From positions 1 through 64,000 of the forward strand of contig NZ_NESF01000013.1 in the NCBI RefSeq assembly GCF_003063665.1: DNA of 64,000 bases. The letters are read 5' to 3'. The position numbers and the translations under genes are program-made. Source of the DNA: Limnohabitans sp. Hippo3. Lineage in GTDB: Bacteria > Pseudomonadota > Gammaproteobacteria > Burkholderiales > Burkholderiaceae_C. The notes under the pieces were generated by a model. The model ran no database searches, was not told the DNA's origin, and worked only from the letters and a program-made list of their open reading frames with translations. This document shows, piece by piece, positions 1 through 6,264 of the stretch. The number at the start of each line of letters is the position of its first letter. The first letter of the stretch is position 1.

Positions 1-77
1 TCGCCTCGGTGTTCGAGCACCATGCGGACAGCGCGTTCGCGCACCTCGGGTGAAAAACGGTTTGATTTCTTGCTCAT
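1..77 (-). CDS. IS3-family transposase OrfA, N-terminal 25 codons
   Basis: The minus strand encodes [20 protein letters not shown] followed by LEHRGE before running off the window. This is the standard opening of IS3-family OrfA proteins, a helix-turn-helix DNA-binding subunit that binds the element's ends and is normally joined to the DDE catalytic OrfB by programmed -1 frameshifting. The start ATG is at 77-75. Only the N-terminus is present, so nothing can be said about OrfB or whether the copy is intact. Confidence 0.75.
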   Translation of the reverse strand, partial: MSKKSNRFSPEVRERAVRMVLEHRG

Positions 78-127
78 GGCTCCATCTTCTCAAAGTGTGG
101 AGCCTCCTCAAAATCCGGGGCGATTCA
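1..127 (-). mobile_element. IS3-family insertion sequence, one end only
   Basis: Read on the minus strand, the sequence begins at 127 with TGAATCGCCCCGG, a terminal inverted repeat of the kind seen in the IS407 group of the IS3 family, followed about 50 bases later by the start of a typical OrfA. The rest of the element is left of the window. The terminus lies inside the 3' end of the integrase gene, so this insertion is younger than the integrase. Naming the group rests on memory of such termini; the family call is firmer because of OrfA. Confidence 0.7.
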
Positions 128-701
128 TCACTGTAGGGTTGAGCTCTATGTAGCGTTGTGTAGTTGCAATGCTTTTATGTCCAGCAAGTGCCATCAACAC
201 CCGCACCCCAACGCCTTTGTCTGCAAGCTTCGTAATGAACGTGCGGCGCCCACTATGCGAAGTAGCTCCAGTCATTTGTGAGTCTTTATAGAGCTTGTGG
301 AAAAGCTGGCATAGGGTGTTTGCTGTGAATCCGCGCTGAGGGTTCTTCTGCGTTGGGAAGAGCGCACGTAGCGTATCCGTTTGCGTTACAGCCTGCAAGC
401 TCGCAAGCCCAAAGCGCTGTTGCAAGTATTGGTGCAGTTCATCCCGTAGTTTTTTGGGCACTAATACTGTGCGAGCCCTGTTGCCCTTTGTTTGGGTGGC
501 AGACAGCGAAATTTCTTCCTTGATTGCACCATCTGCCGCAAGTACATCGCAGATACGTAGCGCCGCAACTTCCCCTACACGCATGCCAGCCATGTGTGTG
601 CACAACAGCATTGTGCGATTGCGTGATGCATGGGGCTGTGTGTTGCAGAAGTTCAAAACTTTGCGAAGTTCACGTTCAGTGAGCACACGGGCTTGAGCCA
701 T
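108..701 (-). CDS. Tyrosine recombinase/integrase, C-terminal tail replaced by IS3 insertion
   Basis: A 197-residue catalytic-domain-only tyrosine recombinase, presumably the enzyme that cuts and rejoins the element's attachment site. All catalytic positions are visible: Arg41 ([10 protein letters not shown]), Lys72 ([10 protein letters not shown]), His149 and Arg152 (TSHSGRRTF), His175 (LAGHKS) and nucleophile Tyr184 ([10 protein letters not shown]). The start at 701 was chosen because AAGGAAA precedes it by a normal spacing; an in-frame upstream extension to 827 lacks this. The last five residues (NRPGF) and the stop codon come from the insertion sequence ending at 127, so a short natural tail is lost. 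It lacks the usual N-terminal SAM-like domain. Because the active site is complete it may still work, though tail residues often support trans-interaction between protomers. Confidence 0.85.
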   Translation of the reverse strand: MAQARVLTERELRKVLNFCNTQPHASRNRTMLLCTHMAGMRVGEVAALRICDVLAADGAIKEEISLSATQTKGNRARTVLVPKKLRDELHQYLQQRFGLASLQAVTQTDTLRALFPTQKNPQRGFTANTLCQLFHKLYKDSQMTGATSHSGRRTFITKLADKGVGVRVLMALAGHKSIATTQRYIELNPTVMNRPGF

Positions 702-998
702 TGATTTTTCCTTAAATGTTGCGTTTACGTGCATAAAAGTATGTTTTCTTTGTTTTGTTTGGACAACCTCTTTTTGCCTTTGAAAAAAGTTGTATAAATT
801 CAATGAGATACGCGATAACCAAAGCATTTATGTATTTCCTTTGTTTTGCGTGTGGCTCTTTTGCTACGAAGTGCATAGCAAGCCCTACAAGCTGTTTTTA
901 ACGGTGCCAGCTACCCAGCTGTACTTGCAACGTATTTAGCTTGCTGTAGGGTTGGCTTTTGGTATTTGTATACTTGGTATAGAACAGCACAAAACGAC
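702..998. other. Intergenic stretch of about 300 bases with an imperfect inverted repeat
   Basis: No gene is seen between the divergent integrase and the next gene. It holds the presumed promoters of both. An imperfect inverted repeat has arms at about 878-893 (AAGCCCTACAAGCT region) and 938-957 (AGCTTGCTGTAGGGTTGGCT), with CCAGCTACCCAGCTG between them. This could be an operator or an integrase accessory site; nothing decides between these. Confidence 0.4.
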
Positions 999-1751
999 AT
1001 GAATTCCCAAAAAATCTTAGTGCCGCTGTTGCTTGCATCTTCTGTTGCAAGTGCTGATGTGCATCTTCAGCAAGTCAACAACTCAAGCGACTACACAATA
1101 AAAATCTCAAAATCTGTACTGAAAGAAGATTTGAAGAAATTTGAGTCATTACTTGCTGACGTTGAAAAACGTAAGCTGAAATTGCATATGAACGCAATTC
1201 AGCTAGATGTGTATGGGGGAGAGCCATCAGTAGCCAAAGATATGGGGCGACTGATTAGAAATAGTAATCTCAATACATTTGTTGCACCTAAAGTAGATTG
1301 CGTTAGTGCTTGCATTTATTTGGCAATCAGCGGTATTCATAGAATGATTTATGGCAATGTCTTGTTGCATCGCTTGACATTGTTCAAAGAAGAACTAACA
1401 GAGGAGTCAGTGGCACGCTCAATTGGGGAACTTACAAAGGAGTCAAACCAATATATAGCTGAAATGGGTGGAAGTGTCCTGCTTGCTGAGGCAATAAATT
1501 TCACTCCTAATTGGGCGCTGAGACGTTTAAGCGAGAAGGAGATAAAAAATTGGGGAATATTTGGTACTGAGCATATCTATGATGAATTGATGTTCAGGCG
1601 TGGTGCAAAAGAATCCAATGTATCAAATAGCAAATTCAAGCAAGCCTATGTTGAGCACTTTGATGTTTGTAAAAAAGAAGAATATTCTTTTAAGAGTTTC
1701 GCTGTTGACTGCACAGTCAATCAATTAAAGAAGTTTGCAATAAAAAAGTAG
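999..1751 (+). CDS. Secreted ClpP/crotonase-fold protein (COG3904-like)
   Basis: A 250-residue protein with a signal peptide (MNSQKILVPLLLASSVASA, cleavage predicted near ADV). The body matches the pattern of periplasmic ClpP-like proteins: a beta strand ending in DVYGGEPSVAKDMGRLIR (Gly-Gly at about 73-74 as the oxyanion-type turn), then CVSACIYLAISGIHRMIYG with a Ser at 103 in the usual nucleophile position, followed by His124. These are family expectations; no protease activity is shown. The ATG at 999 is preferred because it opens the signal peptide directly; an upstream TTG at 966 would put a polar stretch in front. Two Cys flank the Ser (102 and 105 region). Codon use is AT-rich like the rest of the element. 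Its role in the element is unknown. Confidence 0.6.
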   Translation: MNSQKILVPLLLASSVASADVHLQQVNNSSDYTIKISKSVLKEDLKKFESLLADVEKRKLKLHMNAIQLDVYGGEPSVAKDMGRLIRNSNLNTFVAPKVDCVSACIYLAISGIHRMIYGNVLLHRLTLFKEELTEESVARSIGELTKESNQYIAEMGGSVLLAEAINFTPNWALRRLSEKEIKNWGIFGTEHIYDELMFRRGAKESNVSNSKFKQAYVEHFDVCKKEEYSFKSFAVDCTVNQLKKFAIKK

Positions 1752-1762
1752 TTCAATTAAAA

Positions 1763-1823
1763 ATTGTCAACAGTTACACACTACTGGTGCCCTATGCACC
1801 AGCAGTCGTCGCAGATTGACAAT
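1763..1823. repeat. Nested inverted repeats between convergent genes
   Basis: An outer pair ATTGTCAA (1763-1770) and TTGACAAT (1816-1823) encloses an inner hairpin CTGGTGC-CCTAT-GCACCAG (1784-1802). It lies between two genes that converge, so a bidirectional terminator is the simplest reading, although no T-run follows the inner stem. A protein-binding or replication-related site is the alternative. Confidence 0.45.
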
Positions 1824-1833
1824 CAAACTAACT

Positions 1834-2391
1834 TTAGTCTGTATTGATTGCGTTGCTGGGAATCCATGTGTTCAGCACATCCCATGTGCCGTTGGTATCC
1901 CAAGCTAACTTTCCACATTTGCTTGCGTCTTTAACAATGTAATCAAACCACTGCTGTGGATTGGCTGGGTAGTCGTTCTTGTGTGTCAGATAAATGTCAT
2001 TGCTTTGTTTAGCTTTGACGTGCCATGCATGCCTAAAGAGAATTTCAATTTGTGTCGTATTAAGATTCTTTGGTAAATTACCTAAAGATATGTTGAAGTG
2101 AATTGTCTGTTCTGCATCTGTTGTCTCTTTGATGTTCTCAATTGTCACTAAAGACAATGGGCGATAAATTTCAGGTTTGCGGACAATTAAATTTGATTGA
2201 TTTGGATAAAGTGATTTGGAGAAAATATTGAGTGCATAGCGCAAATTTCGTTTGGCTTCCTCAGCCATTGCATCAATTTTTGACTTGGTTGCTAAGTAAG
2301 GACGAAATTTGGTATGTGCTACCAAATTGTGCGTAACCATGCTTTCATGCTTGTTGAAAAATAGACTAATGTTTTGCGCTGTGTAGTTCAT
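1834..2391 (-). CDS. Unknown protein, possible rolling-circle-type replication protein
   Basis: About 185 residues from the ATG at 2391 (MNYTAQNISLFF). It is not confidently recognised. It has no membrane segments. Two short motifs hint at a rolling-circle Rep-like fold: TIHFNISLGN, a hydrophobic strand with one His where such proteins usually carry His-hydrophobic-His, and FDYIVKDASK, which resembles the tyrosine motif YxxKD. The middle (ILFRHAWHVKAKQSNDIYLT) also fits a strand-rich nuclease fold. The second metal-binding His is missing, so the assignment is weak. Being in an integrase-bearing element with a DUF6641-like neighbour is compatible with a replication role. It could equally be an unrelated element-specific protein. 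Confidence 0.35.
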   Translation of the reverse strand: MNYTAQNISLFFNKHESMVTHNLVAHTKFRPYLATKSKIDAMAEEAKRNLRYALNIFSKSLYPNQSNLIVRKPEIYRPLSLVTIENIKETTDAEQTIHFNISLGNLPKNLNTTQIEILFRHAWHVKAKQSNDIYLTHKNDYPANPQQWFDYIVKDASKCGKLAWDTNGTWDVLNTWIPSNAINTD

Positions 2392-2525
2392 GCATTTATT
2401 TATGCAGAACCAAAGGTAATGTATAAAAACCAAAGCGTTTTTTGGTGAAATCAGCCTGGTTTTGGTTGTCCTTTATGACATCTGAAATTAAATTTAATGC
2501 ACTCGTCAAAACATAAGGAGTCAAA

Positions 2526-2966
2526 ATGAGTGCATTGAATGGTTTGAAATTTGTTAGCGCAAAGCGTCCCCAAAACGTTGCACCAATCGTGCAACGCCGC
2601 AACAAGCTCAGCAACCAGCTTTTTGAGCAAATGGAGTTGGCTCGTAATTTGGGTGAAGGTAAGGTTTACGCACCTACTCGTATGCGTAGCGTCAAAGACA
2701 AGTACACAGGCGAGCGCAAGCTTGTGGAAGCAATTAAGCTTGTGAAGCAATGGTGGTTCGTTGCTGAGAACGGACGTGTTTGCTTGCAAATCCGTTATGG
2801 AACAAAGGTGCTTGAGCTTGCCAAAGGCAAGAACAGCATTGACGTTGGTACTGTGGGCGAGCTTTTGCCTGTGCTGGAAACAGTCAAAAAGTGCGTTGAA
2901 AACGGTGAGCTTGATACGCAGATTGATGCCGCAAGTGCCGCTGTGCGTGAGCGCTTTGAAAAATAA
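2526..2966 (+). CDS. DUF6641-like small conserved protein
   Basis: A 146-residue soluble protein opening MSALNGLKFVSAKRP, followed by a basic segment (VQRRNKLSNQLFEQMELA), a strand-rich centre (VKQWWFVAENGRVCLQIRYG) and a helical tail. This pattern fits a family I know as DUF6641, found in integrated elements and phages of Burkholderiales; the name is from memory. AAGGAG sits seven bases before the ATG, the best ribosome binding site in this element, and a strong hairpin terminator follows directly, so it is probably well expressed as a single gene. The basic N-terminal half would suit nucleic-acid binding, but that is a guess. Confidence 0.6.
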   Translation: MSALNGLKFVSAKRPQNVAPIVQRRNKLSNQLFEQMELARNLGEGKVYAPTRMRSVKDKYTGERKLVEAIKLVKQWWFVAENGRVCLQIRYGTKVLELAKGKNSIDVGTVGELLPVLETVKKCVENGELDTQIDAASAAVRERFEK

Positions 2967-2967
2967 G

Positions 2968-2992
2968 AAAGGGGGCTTATTCCCCCTTTTCT
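2968..2992 (+). terminator. Rho-independent terminator
   Basis: AAAGGGGG-CTTATT-CCCCCTTT followed by T and C residues, immediately after the stop codon at 2966. It overlaps the stop of the convergent gene ending at 2992 and may serve both directions. Confidence 0.85.
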
Positions 2993-3471
2993 TACCAGCT
3001 TTGAATTTGCGATTCCAGTTTTGACGTCACAAGTGAAGCCGCATCTGCTGTATTTTGAGCGAGCTGAAAGTTGTTCTGCCCATAGCCGCCTTCAATGCCA
3101 ACTGCATAAGGGGCATACATTGAATCAAAGACTACGAATACGGTGGCGGTGTTGTCAGCAGTGAAGGCAGTCACTTTGAGTGCTGGGTAGTTATGGACGT
3201 ATGCCGTGTCAATTGTGGTGGCTACGTCATCACGCACCAGTACCTGTTGCATGTATGCAAGCGCATCACGCAAAGGAGCGCCAGCCAAGCTCAGATATGC
3301 GTCAAAGTGACGCGGACTTTTGCTGAATTCTTCTTTGAGGTTTCGCATTGGTTTGCCGTCTGCGGTTAATGGTGTGGGGGGATTAATCGCCATATTTGGG
3401 CGACTGTTTGGATTGCAAGGGCGTTGTTTGCCTTTGATGCTGTTTGGCGTCCGTTGTTCAGCAGTCGTCAA
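2992..3471 (-). CDS. Hypothetical protein of the element
   Basis: A 159-residue protein of no family I recognise. The N-terminal 40 residues are polar and Pro/Asn-rich (probably disordered). The remainder looks like an alpha/beta domain: LSLAGAPLRDALAYMQQVLV helix, then strands ALKVTAFTADNTATVFVVFD, then GIEGGYGQNNFQLAQN and a C-terminal helix. No signal peptide or membrane segment. It is convergent with the DUF6641-like gene, with stop codons 25 bases apart around a shared terminator. An internal Met at KPMRNLKEEF could be the real start. Confidence 0.5.
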   Translation of the reverse strand: MTTAEQRTPNSIKGKQRPCNPNSRPNMAINPPTPLTADGKPMRNLKEEFSKSPRHFDAYLSLAGAPLRDALAYMQQVLVRDDVATTIDTAYVHNYPALKVTAFTADNTATVFVVFDSMYAPYAVGIEGGYGQNNFQLAQNTADAASLVTSKLESQIQSW

Positions 3472-3482
3472 TAAATATTTGC

Positions 3483-3665
3483 ATGAGAATCGTAGAAATT
3501 ACAGGCACCATCAAGCCACTGTCGCCAGAACAAGCGCGCGTCAAAGCATTGAAGCAGGGGGTAGCACGACAGAAGTCGCAACTTGCCGCAGAGAAGGAGC
3601 GCCAGCATGACGCAAAACACGCTGAGCAGATGCGTACCCTTCAAGCAAAAGCGGCTGGCATGTGA
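3483..3665 (+). CDS. Small helical phage/element protein
   Basis: Sixty residues from ATG 3483: MRIVEITGTIKPLSPEQARV, then a highly charged helix (KALKQGVARQKSQLAAEKER). Small proteins with this opening and a Lys/Gln/Glu-rich helix recur in phage and integrated elements of beta- and gammaproteobacteria; their function is unknown to me. The in-frame extension upstream to 3444 overlaps the divergent gene and has no ribosome binding site, so the shorter form is preferred. Confidence 0.55.
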   Translation: MRIVEITGTIKPLSPEQARVKALKQGVARQKSQLAAEKERQHDAKHAEQMRTLQAKAAGM

Positions 3666-3945
3666 GCATCATTGCCACATAAGTGCGGAATCAGCCCAAA
3701 AACGCGGGTTTTTCAGCGAAAAGTAGTGCTGTTGCAAAAAGTGGCGAGGACGAACGAGAGGCTATGCACAAATGGTTGCTGTGCTGGCAGGGTATGTTTG
3801 ATATACAAACGGCAAAAAAGGGGTGCCTACAGCCTAAAAAATTGCGGCGCAGTTTTTTGCGCTTTCCGTTTTCCCTACCCCCACCGCTTCTAATCTAACC
3901 CTTGCCAACTTGCTAAGATGGGCATACCTACAAATGGAGCCAATG
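3666..3945. other. 280-base stretch without a supported gene
   Basis: Two overlapping short open frames exist here (about 71 codons each), but neither has a ribosome binding site nor a convincing protein pattern. The sequence contains GGGGTGCCTACAGCC and several A-runs. I see only the promoter and leader of the next small gene. Confidence 0.4.
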
Positions 3946-4155
3946 ATGAAAACTGACAATTACACAAAGGTTGTGCTGACTGTTATTGCCGTCGCCCTAT
4001 CTGCAATAGCTATTCAAAGTGGTATCAAAGACGCTCACGCTCAATCAAATGGGTTCAAGTTCACACAAAGCGGCGCCCTTATTGTTGCCGTGTGTGACTC
4101 CAATGGAAATCCCAGTCGTTATAACTGTGCTGAAGTCAGCAGGCTTGAAAAGTAA
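3946..4155 (+). CDS. Small secreted or membrane-anchored protein
   Basis: Sixty-nine residues: MKTDNYTKVVLTVIAVALSA followed by IAIQSGIKDAHAQ, a signal anchor or signal peptide with a possible AHA-Q cleavage site, and a short mature part with one Cys pair (VAVCDSNGNPSRYNCAEV). GGAG precedes an ATGATG pair; the second ATG gives the better spacing. The opening MKTDxYTKxVLTVIA recurs in small proteins of many proteobacteria, of unknown function. It is the last gene before the attachment site. Confidence 0.55.
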   Translation: MKTDNYTKVVLTVIAVALSAIAIQSGIKDAHAQSNGFKFTQSGALIVAVCDSNGNPSRYNCAEVSRLEK

Positions 4156-4203
4156 TAGCGATTTTGATACACTAAACGTGACACAAAATTCTGTGATTTT
4201 TCT

Positions 4204-4230
4204 GTAACACGGTTTGTAGCACGTAACACG
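4204..4230. repeat. Direct repeat GTAACACG near the attachment site
   Basis: GTAACACG occurs at 4204-4211 and again at 4223-4230, 19 bases apart, about 50 bases inside the element from the tRNA fragment. Integrase arm-binding sites are usually short direct repeats at this distance, so this is a candidate; chance is not excluded. Confidence 0.3.
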
Positions 4231-4279
4231 CTTTTCGCTTGCAACCCGCATAAATGCTGGGATTTTGGCTAACGTGGCA

Positions 4280-4325
4280 ATTGAAAATCCGCGTGTCGAT
4301 GGTTCGATTCCGTCCCAGGCCACCA
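4280..4325 (+). other. Attachment site: 3' part of a tRNA-Phe gene
   Basis: The sequence from ATTGAAAATCCGC to GGCCACCA matches the anticodon loop (GAA anticodon), variable loop, T arm (GGTTCGATTCC), acceptor strand and CCA end of a bacterial tRNA-Phe. The 5' half (acceptor 5' strand, D arm, 5' anticodon strand) is absent: upstream sequence reads GGCTAACGTGGC and does not pair. It is therefore an attachment core left by integration, not a working tRNA. Confidence 0.8.
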
Positions 4326-4493
4326 GTTCTACACCGCAAGTACGCAAGTGCTTGTGGTGTTTTACTTTGTGCGCGCTGTTTTGCACATGCCCAACCTTTC
4401 TTTTACACACTGGGCGCAGTCTTTGGCCAACGCAGTCTTAATACGGTGCAAAAAAGATTCGGCAGCTGGATGCAATGCGCTGGCGCCAAAGAA

Positions 4494-4515
4494 AAAGCCG
4501 CTCGAAAGCGGCTTT
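4494..4515 (-). terminator. Rho-independent terminator of the RRM gene
   Basis: On the minus strand AAAGCCGCT pairs with AGCGGCTTT around a four-base loop and is followed by a T-rich tract (TTTTTCTTT). It lies 19 bases past the stop codon of the RNA-binding protein gene. Confidence 0.85.
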
Positions 4516-4533
4516 GTAGATGCAGCTGAAAGA

Positions 4534-4827
4534 TCAGTTGCGTGTATCGCGGTAACCGCTGCCATAGCCGGTGCTGGGCTCTTTGGGCTTGGAAATGTTC
4601 ACCACGATCGAGCGACCGCTGACCGACATGCCGTTCAGGCCGGTGATGGCGGCTTGGGCTTCTTCAGCGCTGGACATTTCAACAAAGGCAAAACCTTTGG
4701 AGCGGCCCGTGTCGCGGTCCATCATGACCTTGGCCGACATCACGCCGCCAAATTCAGAAAAGTTTTGACGCAAGCTGGCGTCGTCGATGGTGTAGGGCAG
4801 GTTGCCCACGTAAATTTTGCTGCTCAT
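4534..4827 (-). CDS. RRM-domain RNA-binding protein
   Basis: Ninety-seven residues forming one RNA recognition motif: RNP2 is IYVGNLPY (about residues 4-11) and RNP1 is KGFAFVEM (about 44-51), with the expected beta-alpha-beta-beta-alpha-beta order, then a short Gly/Ser/Tyr-rich tail. Such single-RRM proteins bind single-stranded RNA and are often cold-induced in proteobacteria and cyanobacteria. The start MSSKIYVG at 4827 is preceded by GAAAGG; the in-frame extension upstream has no such signal. It stands alone with its own terminator and a long upstream non-coding region, suggesting an independent, possibly leader-regulated transcript. It is the first chromosomal gene right of the integrated element. 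Confidence 0.9.
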   Translation of the reverse strand: MSSKIYVGNLPYTIDDASLRQNFSEFGGVMSAKVMMDRDTGRSKGFAFVEMSSAEEAQAAITGLNGMSVSGRSIVVNISKPKEPSTGYGSGYRDTRN

Positions 4828-5321
4828 GGTTGAGCCTTTCAGAGAGGTGGCTGGCAGTTTTTTTGAAACAAACACTGCAAGCAGGACATGGCGGTTTCTG
4901 GAGGGATTCCGCCGGGAAAAGTGCGTGGCCTGACGGCGTCAGCACATTTGTTGGGGTGAGGGCACGGTTTGGAGCCAGGTTCGCGTCATGTCAATGACGC
5001 GGTGGGCTTGTTGTCGTGTGAAGCTGCACATCGGCTTGATGGCGCGTGTCGTGGGCAAAGTGACGTGTGAGCCCGAGGGTGTCAGAGAGGGAAAAATCAA
5101 GGTCAATCAAATCGCGAACCATCCAGGGGCCGCGCAGAGCTGTGGGAAAAATGAATGTCTTGCAGCTCAACAGGACATGGGGTTCGATGGCAATCGATCC
5201 GGCACAGAAATTTGAAGAAAATCTGCAGTTTGCAGACTTATCAATTTCTGTGCATTGAATTTTATTTCTAATTCAAATATAAGTCAATATTTTTATTTCC
5301 AACAGTTTTAAAGGCGGTGGC
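4828..5321. other. Non-coding region of about 490 bases with a perfect palindromic hairpin
   Basis: No supported gene. It must contain the promoter and 5' leader of the minus-strand RRM gene. A perfect stem CGCGTCAT-GTCA-ATGACGCG lies at 4982-5001. The right third (about 5210-5310) is strikingly AT-rich and close to the end of the MBL hydrolase gene. The hairpin could be an operator or a leader structure. Confidence 0.4.
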
Positions 5322-6245
5322 TCATGCGTCATGCAGGATGCCGTCATGCACTTCCAGTGCGCCGCTGCGCTCCAGTTCGGCCAACATCATGTCCAGCCAG
5401 GTGTGCAGGTCATGACCTTGGCCGAAGCGGCTGTGCAAATCGTTCATGTAGGGCACCTGCAGGGCCCAGTCGCTGAACTCGGTTTTGGAAATGCGTCCCC
5501 ATTCGAGCAGTTTGAACTTGAGCAGCACTTTGGTGCCATAACGGGCGTGGCGTTCGGGGTTGCGCGCAAAACTTTCAAGCTTGCTGCGGGCCAGGGCCAG
5601 GGCGGGCGCCACTTCGGTGAACACCGCCCCATGCCCCGGGATAACGATGGCCGGTTGGAGCCGCTCGATCAGGTCCAGGGTCTGGCCGACTTCGTCAAAC
5701 GCATCAACACCAACCAGTTCGGGGAACACCACGCCGAAGCCGTTTTGCCAAAGGGCATCGGCCGACATCAGCAGGCGGTGTTCTGGTGCGAACAAAATCA
5801 CCGAATGCGGGTCGTGTCCGGGGGCCGCATGGACTTCCCATTCCATGTTGGCCCAGCGGTGGCTGCTGCCCGGTTGCAGCAAACCGGAGAATTTGAAGGG
5901 CGGGCAATTTTGCCCCGTGGGTTTGTAGCTGAGGGCGTCCTCACGCCAGGCTTGAACGTCCGGTGCCGAGCCGGGCGGTATCCAGGTTTGCAAGGCGGGG
6001 TAGCGCCCTTGCAGGGCCTGGTTGCCACCGCAGTGGTCGCTGTGCAGGTGAGTGTTGGCCAGTTGGTCCAGTGTGCGACCCTGCAGGGCGTGTTCAAGCA
6101 AGGCCAGCGTTTGCGCCTGGTGGGTGACGTAACCACTGTCCACCAGCGTGGCACTGTTTTCATCGCACAGCAGCACATTGTTGGCGGACAACCAGCCGCG
6201 CTCAAAAACGGTCACGCCCGCAGGCAAGTTGACGGGGGAGTTCAT
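5322..6245 (-). CDS. MBL-fold metallohydrolase
   Basis: A 307-residue metallo-beta-lactamase-fold protein. The zinc motif THLHSDHCG lies at about residues 65-73, followed by the further ligands in APGHDPHSV, SADALW and PGHGAVF. The C-terminal third is an all-helical domain as in glyoxalase II-like and LACTB2-like thioesterases. The start MNSPVNLPAG at 6245 was chosen because it lies just after the stop of the upstream acyl-CoA ligase gene (20-base gap, same strand), so the two form an operon. A thioester- or lactone-hydrolysing role in acyl-CoA metabolism is an inference from that pairing. Substrate unknown. Confidence 0.8.
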   Translation of the reverse strand: MNSPVNLPAGVTVFERGWLSANNVLLCDENSATLVDSGYVTHQAQTLALLEHALQGRTLDQLANTHLHSDHCGGNQALQGRYPALQTWIPPGSAPDVQAWREDALSYKPTGQNCPPFKFSGLLQPGSSHRWANMEWEVHAAPGHDPHSVILFAPEHRLLMSADALWQNGFGVVFPELVGVDAFDEVGQTLDLIERLQPAIVIPGHGAVFTEVAPALALARSKLESFARNPERHARYGTKVLLKFKLLEWGRISKTEFSDWALQVPYMNDLHSRFGQGHDLHTWLDMMLAELERSGALEVHDGILHDA

Positions 6246-6264
6246 GCGATCGGGTGCAGGCGCT

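Larger units (their letters stand above)
1..4325. mobile_element. Right part of a small integrated genetic element, ending in tRNA-Phe
   Basis: This stretch is visibly AT-richer than the rest of the window. It carries a tyrosine integrase, an insertion-sequence end, several small genes of unknown function, and ends exactly at a 46-base fragment matching the 3' half of a tRNA-Phe gene. That is the expected layout when an element integrates into a tRNA 3' end: the copy away from the rebuilt tRNA is a bare 3' fragment followed by old chromosome, and the next gene is a core RRM protein. The left boundary and the intact tRNA lie outside the window, so the total size is unknown. No capsid, conjugation or Zot-like genes are visible, so the element may be a satellite, a cryptic phage remnant or an integrated plasmid-like unit. 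Confidence 0.75.

Noticed and set aside
3672..3898. Two overlapping 71-73 codon frames
   Set aside because: No ribosome binding site, no recognisable protein pattern, and the frames overlap each other.
4250..4330. Functional tRNA gene
   Set aside because: Only the 3' half is present; the upstream bases cannot form the acceptor, D or 5' anticodon strands.
4045..4410. Minus-strand protein containing AWDGIEPSTRGFSIAT
   Set aside because: This is the usual false translation across a tRNA 3' end; it reads through the tRNA-Phe fragment.
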